A stretch of 14,336 nucleotides of DNA. Origin: DAOTXK01 sp034435395. GTDB taxonomy: Bacteria > Chloroflexota > Anaerolineae > Aggregatilineales > Ch27. The translations under genes and the position numbers were made by a program. The stretch's first letter is position 1. The number at the start of each line of letters is the position of its first letter. Below are positions 7,892 to 14,336 of the stretch, piece by piece. The notes under the pieces are model-generated. The model did no database searches. It had not been told where the DNA came from and saw only the letters and a list, made by a program, of their open reading frames with translations. The DNA lies in NCBI GenBank assembly GCA_034435395.1, contig DAOTXK010000021.1:1-14336 (forward strand). Reading direction: 5' to 3'.

Positions 7892-7895
<4 letters not shown>
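5313..7895 (-). CDS. ABC transporter permease, large double-FtsX (MacB/LolCE-like) type
   Basis: An 860-residue inner-membrane permease that works with the ATPase encoded just upstream. Layout: an Arg-rich N-terminus and first membrane span (about 22-42); an extracytoplasmic domain to about 260; three spans (about 265-288, 310-336, 363-385); two more (408-428, 435-460); a further span (488-512); a second extracytoplasmic domain to about 730; and three C-terminal spans (733-755, 780-806, 828-847). Both three-span units carry the FtsX signature, R-R-E-V-I-G-I-I-R-S-L-G-A-T at 291-304 and S-R-E-Y-A-I-M-R-A-N-G-L-T at 758-770. Such proteins drive mechanotransmission-type export or lipoprotein release rather than uptake; the substrate cannot be read from sequence. 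The ATG overlaps the ATPase stop (ATGA, 7892-7895), implying translational coupling. An ATG seven codons later is an alternative start. No adaptor protein gene is nearby. Confidence 0.88.
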
Positions 7896-8620
<725 letters not shown>

Positions 8621-8696
8621 CGAACCCCTGGTTATGCATCCTCGTCCCGCCGAACTCTGGATAATGGTAGGCGGGTTAAAGGGATCACGGGGAAAG

Positions 8697-8726
8697 CAAC
8701 GCGCCGACCCGTGGGCCAGCGCGTTG
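8697..8726 (-). terminator. Hairpin terminator downstream of rpoB
   Basis: Bases 8697-8710 pair with 8713-8726 along all 14 positions (two of them G-T wobbles) around a two-base loop, a very stable hairpin 31 bases beyond the rpoB stop. On the minus strand it is followed by CTTTCCCC, only a short T run, so termination could be partial and allow some read-through into the ABC transporter genes. Confidence 0.65.
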
Positions 8727-8756
8727 ACCGTTGGTGAGCCGTGTTCCTTGTGCCGG

Positions 8757-12674
<3,918 letters not shown>

Positions 12675-12803
12675 GAGCACTCCTCAGTTACCAATTGAAT
12701 CCCCCAGGGATGGTTGTACAATCTGCAGAGTGGCCTGCAGCAAGGCAGGAATTGAAGCAGTGTCCGCGTAGACTAGAGGTAACAGGAAAAACTGCAAACT
12801 AAC

Positions 12804-12832
12804 ATTTTAGAGGGAAAGCTGGTATTTGTCAA
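12804..12832 (-). promoter_or_regulatory. rpoB promoter, near-consensus sigma70 type
   Basis: On the minus strand, a perfect -35 TTGACA (12827-12832) and -10 TAAAAT (12804-12809) are 17 bases apart. The predicted transcript start near 12797 gives a leader of about 123 nt before the rpoB ATG. This is the strongest promoter match in the window and supports rpoB as an independent transcription unit. Confidence 0.85.
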
Positions 12833-12850
12833 GAATTGAGATTGGATTTT

Positions 12851-12865
12851 TCGCCGGCCCGGCGA
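12851..12865. repeat. GC-rich palindrome upstream of the rpoB promoter
   Basis: TCGCCGG and CCGGCGA flank a single central C, a perfect 7+7 inverted repeat whose edge lies 18 bases upstream of the rpoB -35 element. No T tract follows on either reading direction in the way a terminator needs, so a protein-binding site is the likelier meaning. Confidence 0.5.
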
Positions 12866-12940
12866 GAGCTGACCTGGCTGATGATGAGGGCCGAACCGCC
12901 TCAAGGCGAGATTTCGGCCAACAGAACCACCGGCGGCGGT

Positions 12941-12985
12941 TTGTTTTTCGATGCCTTTGTGGTACACTATAGCAGGTTATATACT
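12941..12985 (+). promoter_or_regulatory. Candidate promoters for the Ser/Thr kinase gene
   Basis: Two overlapping matches: TTGTGG (12957-12962) with TATACT (12980-12985) at 17 bases, and TTGTTT (12941-12946) with TACACT (12963-12968) at 16 bases. The surrounding 12963-12993 is the most A+T-rich stretch of the region. Either start would give a leader of roughly 75-95 nt before the GTG at 13066. Confidence 0.5.
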
Positions 12986-13065
12986 AATATATTCCGATTG
13001 CGCTCGATTTCTTAAGTGCTCTTCTGAATCCGATCAATTGACATGGGCTGCCATAAGGGCGTTCT

Positions 13066-14336
13066 GTGGCCGGAGTGAGGATCAGGTCATTGGTTGCCCG
13101 CTCTTCCCATCTTGCGCCTACCGCACTGCCTGGTCAGAGACGCTACCTGATTGGCGCCCGCCCATCGGCCACTTCTCAACTGCTGGGCAAGGCCGCTCCG
13201 CCGGTGGCCCGGTGGCAGGCCGGGACCAGGGTTCCTTACCAGAGCGGCGCTCGACAGTTCCACGTGGAAAATGTGTTGGTCGGCGGGATGGGAGTCGTCT
13301 ACATCGTGACGGATGTAGGCACCGGCGATCCGTTTGTCGTCAAGACCATCAAAGAGCCGCTGAGCCGCCATTCGGCGCTGAAGGCGCGGTTTCAGCGGGA
13401 AGCCGAAACCTGGATTGCCCTGCAAAAGCACCCGAATATTGTCCAGGCGCGTGGCTTTGAGTACCTCGATGATCAGCCTCACATTTTCCTGGAATACGTC
13501 TCTGGCGGCAGTTTGCGGACATTGCTGCATCACGCCGAGCTGCCGATAACTACCATCTTGCGGCTGGCGGTGGAAATCTGTCGGGGGGTGCGGCACGCGG
13601 TCAGCAGGGGGATCACGGCGCATCGCGACCTCAAGCCGGATAACGTTCTGTTGACGGCCAGCCAGACGGCCAAGGTCACCGATTTCGGCCTGGTTAAGAT
13701 GTGGGATGAGCGTATCCTGGAAGAAGTGTGTGAAAGTCTTCCGCCGGAGGACACCCGACCAGTGGCGGCGTGGGTGACCCATCCCGATTCGCCCGGTTTT
13801 GGCACCAAGGAGTATATGCCGCCGGAACAGTGGCGCAGCGCTCACCAGGTTGATATCCGTTCGGATATCTACGCCTTTGGGGTGATGCTCTACGAGATGT
13901 TGACGGGCATTCGTCCCTTCTACGGGAAAAACTCGGCAGAACTCCGCGACCGCCATTTTAACCACGACCCTGTCCCGGCGAGCGCGCTGCGCCCTGACGT
14001 GCCCTCCTCAGTGGACCGGGTGGTTGCCAGGTGCTTAAAAAAACGCCCCGAAGAACGTTATCAAAATTTTGCCCGGCTGGAGCAGGATTTGACGCGGATT
14101 CTACAGCGTGAGTTTCGGGTCATTGTGCCGCTGCCCAGCCAGGAGCAGATGAGCCTGGACGAGCTTAATGAGCGGGGAGCTGCCCTGTTTAACCTGGGCA
14201 GGTATACCCAGGCGCTGGTCACTTTCCACGAAGTCATCGAACACAACCCTGATCATGCTGTCGCCTGGGCCAATCGCGGGGTGATCCTGGCGGAGATGTC
14301 CCACTATGGTGAGGCGCTGGCCAGTTTTGATCGCGC
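13066..14336 (+). CDS. Serine/threonine protein kinase with C-terminal TPR repeats (cut by window end)
   Basis: Hanks-type kinase, 423 codons visible with no stop before the window ends. Kinase landmarks: glycine loop V-G-G-M-G-V-V-Y (72-79), ATP-binding Lys93, helix-C Glu112 in F-Q-R-E-A, catalytic H-R-D-L-K-P-D-N (186-193), D-F-G at 206-208, Y-M-P-P-E-Q in the APE position, and D-I-R-S-D-I-Y-A-F-G afterwards. The DFG-to-PPE stretch is about 50 residues, longer than the roughly 30 usual in PknB-type kinases. From about residue 362, TPR motifs begin (N-E-R-G-A-A-L-F-N-L-G-R-Y then A-W-A-N-R-G-V-I-L-A), with no membrane span between, suggesting a cytosolic kinase with a protein-docking tail. 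The start is uncertain: GTG 13066 has AAGGG at 13055-13059 and follows in-frame stops at 13039 and 13054; GTG 13075 and TTG 13090 are alternatives. It is divergent from rpoB. Confidence 0.88.
   Translation, partial: MAGVRIRSLVARSSHLAPTALPGQRRYLIGARPSATSQLLGKAAPPVARWQAGTRVPYQSGARQFHVENVLVGGMGVVYIVTDVGTGDPFVVKTIKEPLSRHSALKARFQREAETWIALQKHPNIVQARGFEYLDDQPHIFLEYVSGGSLRTLLHHAELPITTILRLAVEICRGVRHAVSRGITAHRDLKPDNVLLTASQTAKVTDFGLVKMWDERILEEVCESLPPEDTRPVAAWVTHPDSPGFGTKEYMPPEQWRSAHQVDIRSDIYAFGVMLYEMLTGIRPFYGKNSAELRDRHFNHDPVPASALRPDVPSSVDRVVARCLKKRPEERYQNFARLEQDLTRILQREFRVIVPLPSQEQMSLDELNERGAALFNLGRYTQALVTFHEVIEHNPDHAVAWANRGVILAEMSHYGEALASFDR

Larger units (their letters stand above)
12675..13065. other. 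Divergent regulatory region between rpoB and the Ser/Thr kinase gene
   Basis: 391 bases without a supported gene. It contains the rpoB promoter and leader on the minus strand, a 15-base GC-rich palindrome (12851-12865), and two candidate promoters for the kinase gene on the plus strand (12941-12985). The rpoB leader of about 123 nt holds a CTGCAG inverted repeat (12723-12728/12735-12740) and a 5-bp ATCCC/GGGAT stem (12699-12703/12707-12711) located 14 bases before the Shine-Dalgarno site. Confidence 0.75.

Noticed and set aside
12951..13460. 169-codon plus-strand frame starting at ATG 12951
   Set aside because: It begins within the kinase promoter candidates and is out of frame with the kinase domain, whose conserved motifs lie in another frame. 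It shows no domain of its own.
13087..13965. 292-codon minus-strand frame opposite the kinase gene
   Set aside because: The plus strand encodes HRDLKPDN, DFG and other kinase motifs in order; the reverse frame is a shadow.

Overview
The window is high-GC bacterial chromosome with ordinary gene density. It holds eight protein genes (six complete, two cut by the window edges), no rRNA or tRNA that I can see, and no mobile element or CRISPR array. The gene mix points to Chloroflexota, perhaps an Anaerolineae-like lineage: a murein-precursor enzyme with the Asp-type active site, selenocysteine translation, a large double-FtsX ABC permease, a TPR-containing Hanks kinase, and an rpoB gene with a lineage-type insertion and no rpoC beside it. 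That assignment is inference from gene content, not from a phylogeny.

Left part, plus strand (1-3090). The C-terminal end of selB (selenocysteine elongation factor) is followed by about 350 bases without a convincing gene but with several hairpins. Next comes a two-gene operon of malic enzyme and a thioredoxin-reductase-like flavoprotein that has lost its redox CxxC. It ends at a strong hairpin terminator that separates it from the convergent murA.

Middle part, minus strand (3092-8620), read right to left: a LolD/MacB-type ABC ATPase overlapping by 4 bases a large FtsX-type permease; then a DUF62-type S-adenosylmethionine hydrolase with what looks like its own leaderless promoter; then murA 28 bases behind it. 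MurA carries Asp117 in place of the usual catalytic Cys115, which predicts intrinsic fosfomycin resistance.

Right part (8757-14336). rpoB (minus) stands alone, with a near-consensus sigma70 promoter, a 5' leader of about 120 nt and its own hairpin terminator. The usual neighbours rplJ, rplL and rpoC are absent on both sides. Its C-terminal half carries an insertion of about 125 residues with four spaced Trp-Leu motifs. A 391-base divergent promoter region separates rpoB from a Ser/Thr protein kinase with TPR repeats (plus strand), which runs off the window.

I did not find a clearly new multi-gene system. The observations most worth checking are the CxxC-less TrxR-like protein, the rpoB insertion and isolated locus, the Asp-type MurA, the leaderless SAM-hydrolase promoter, and the structured leader between selB and the malic enzyme gene.
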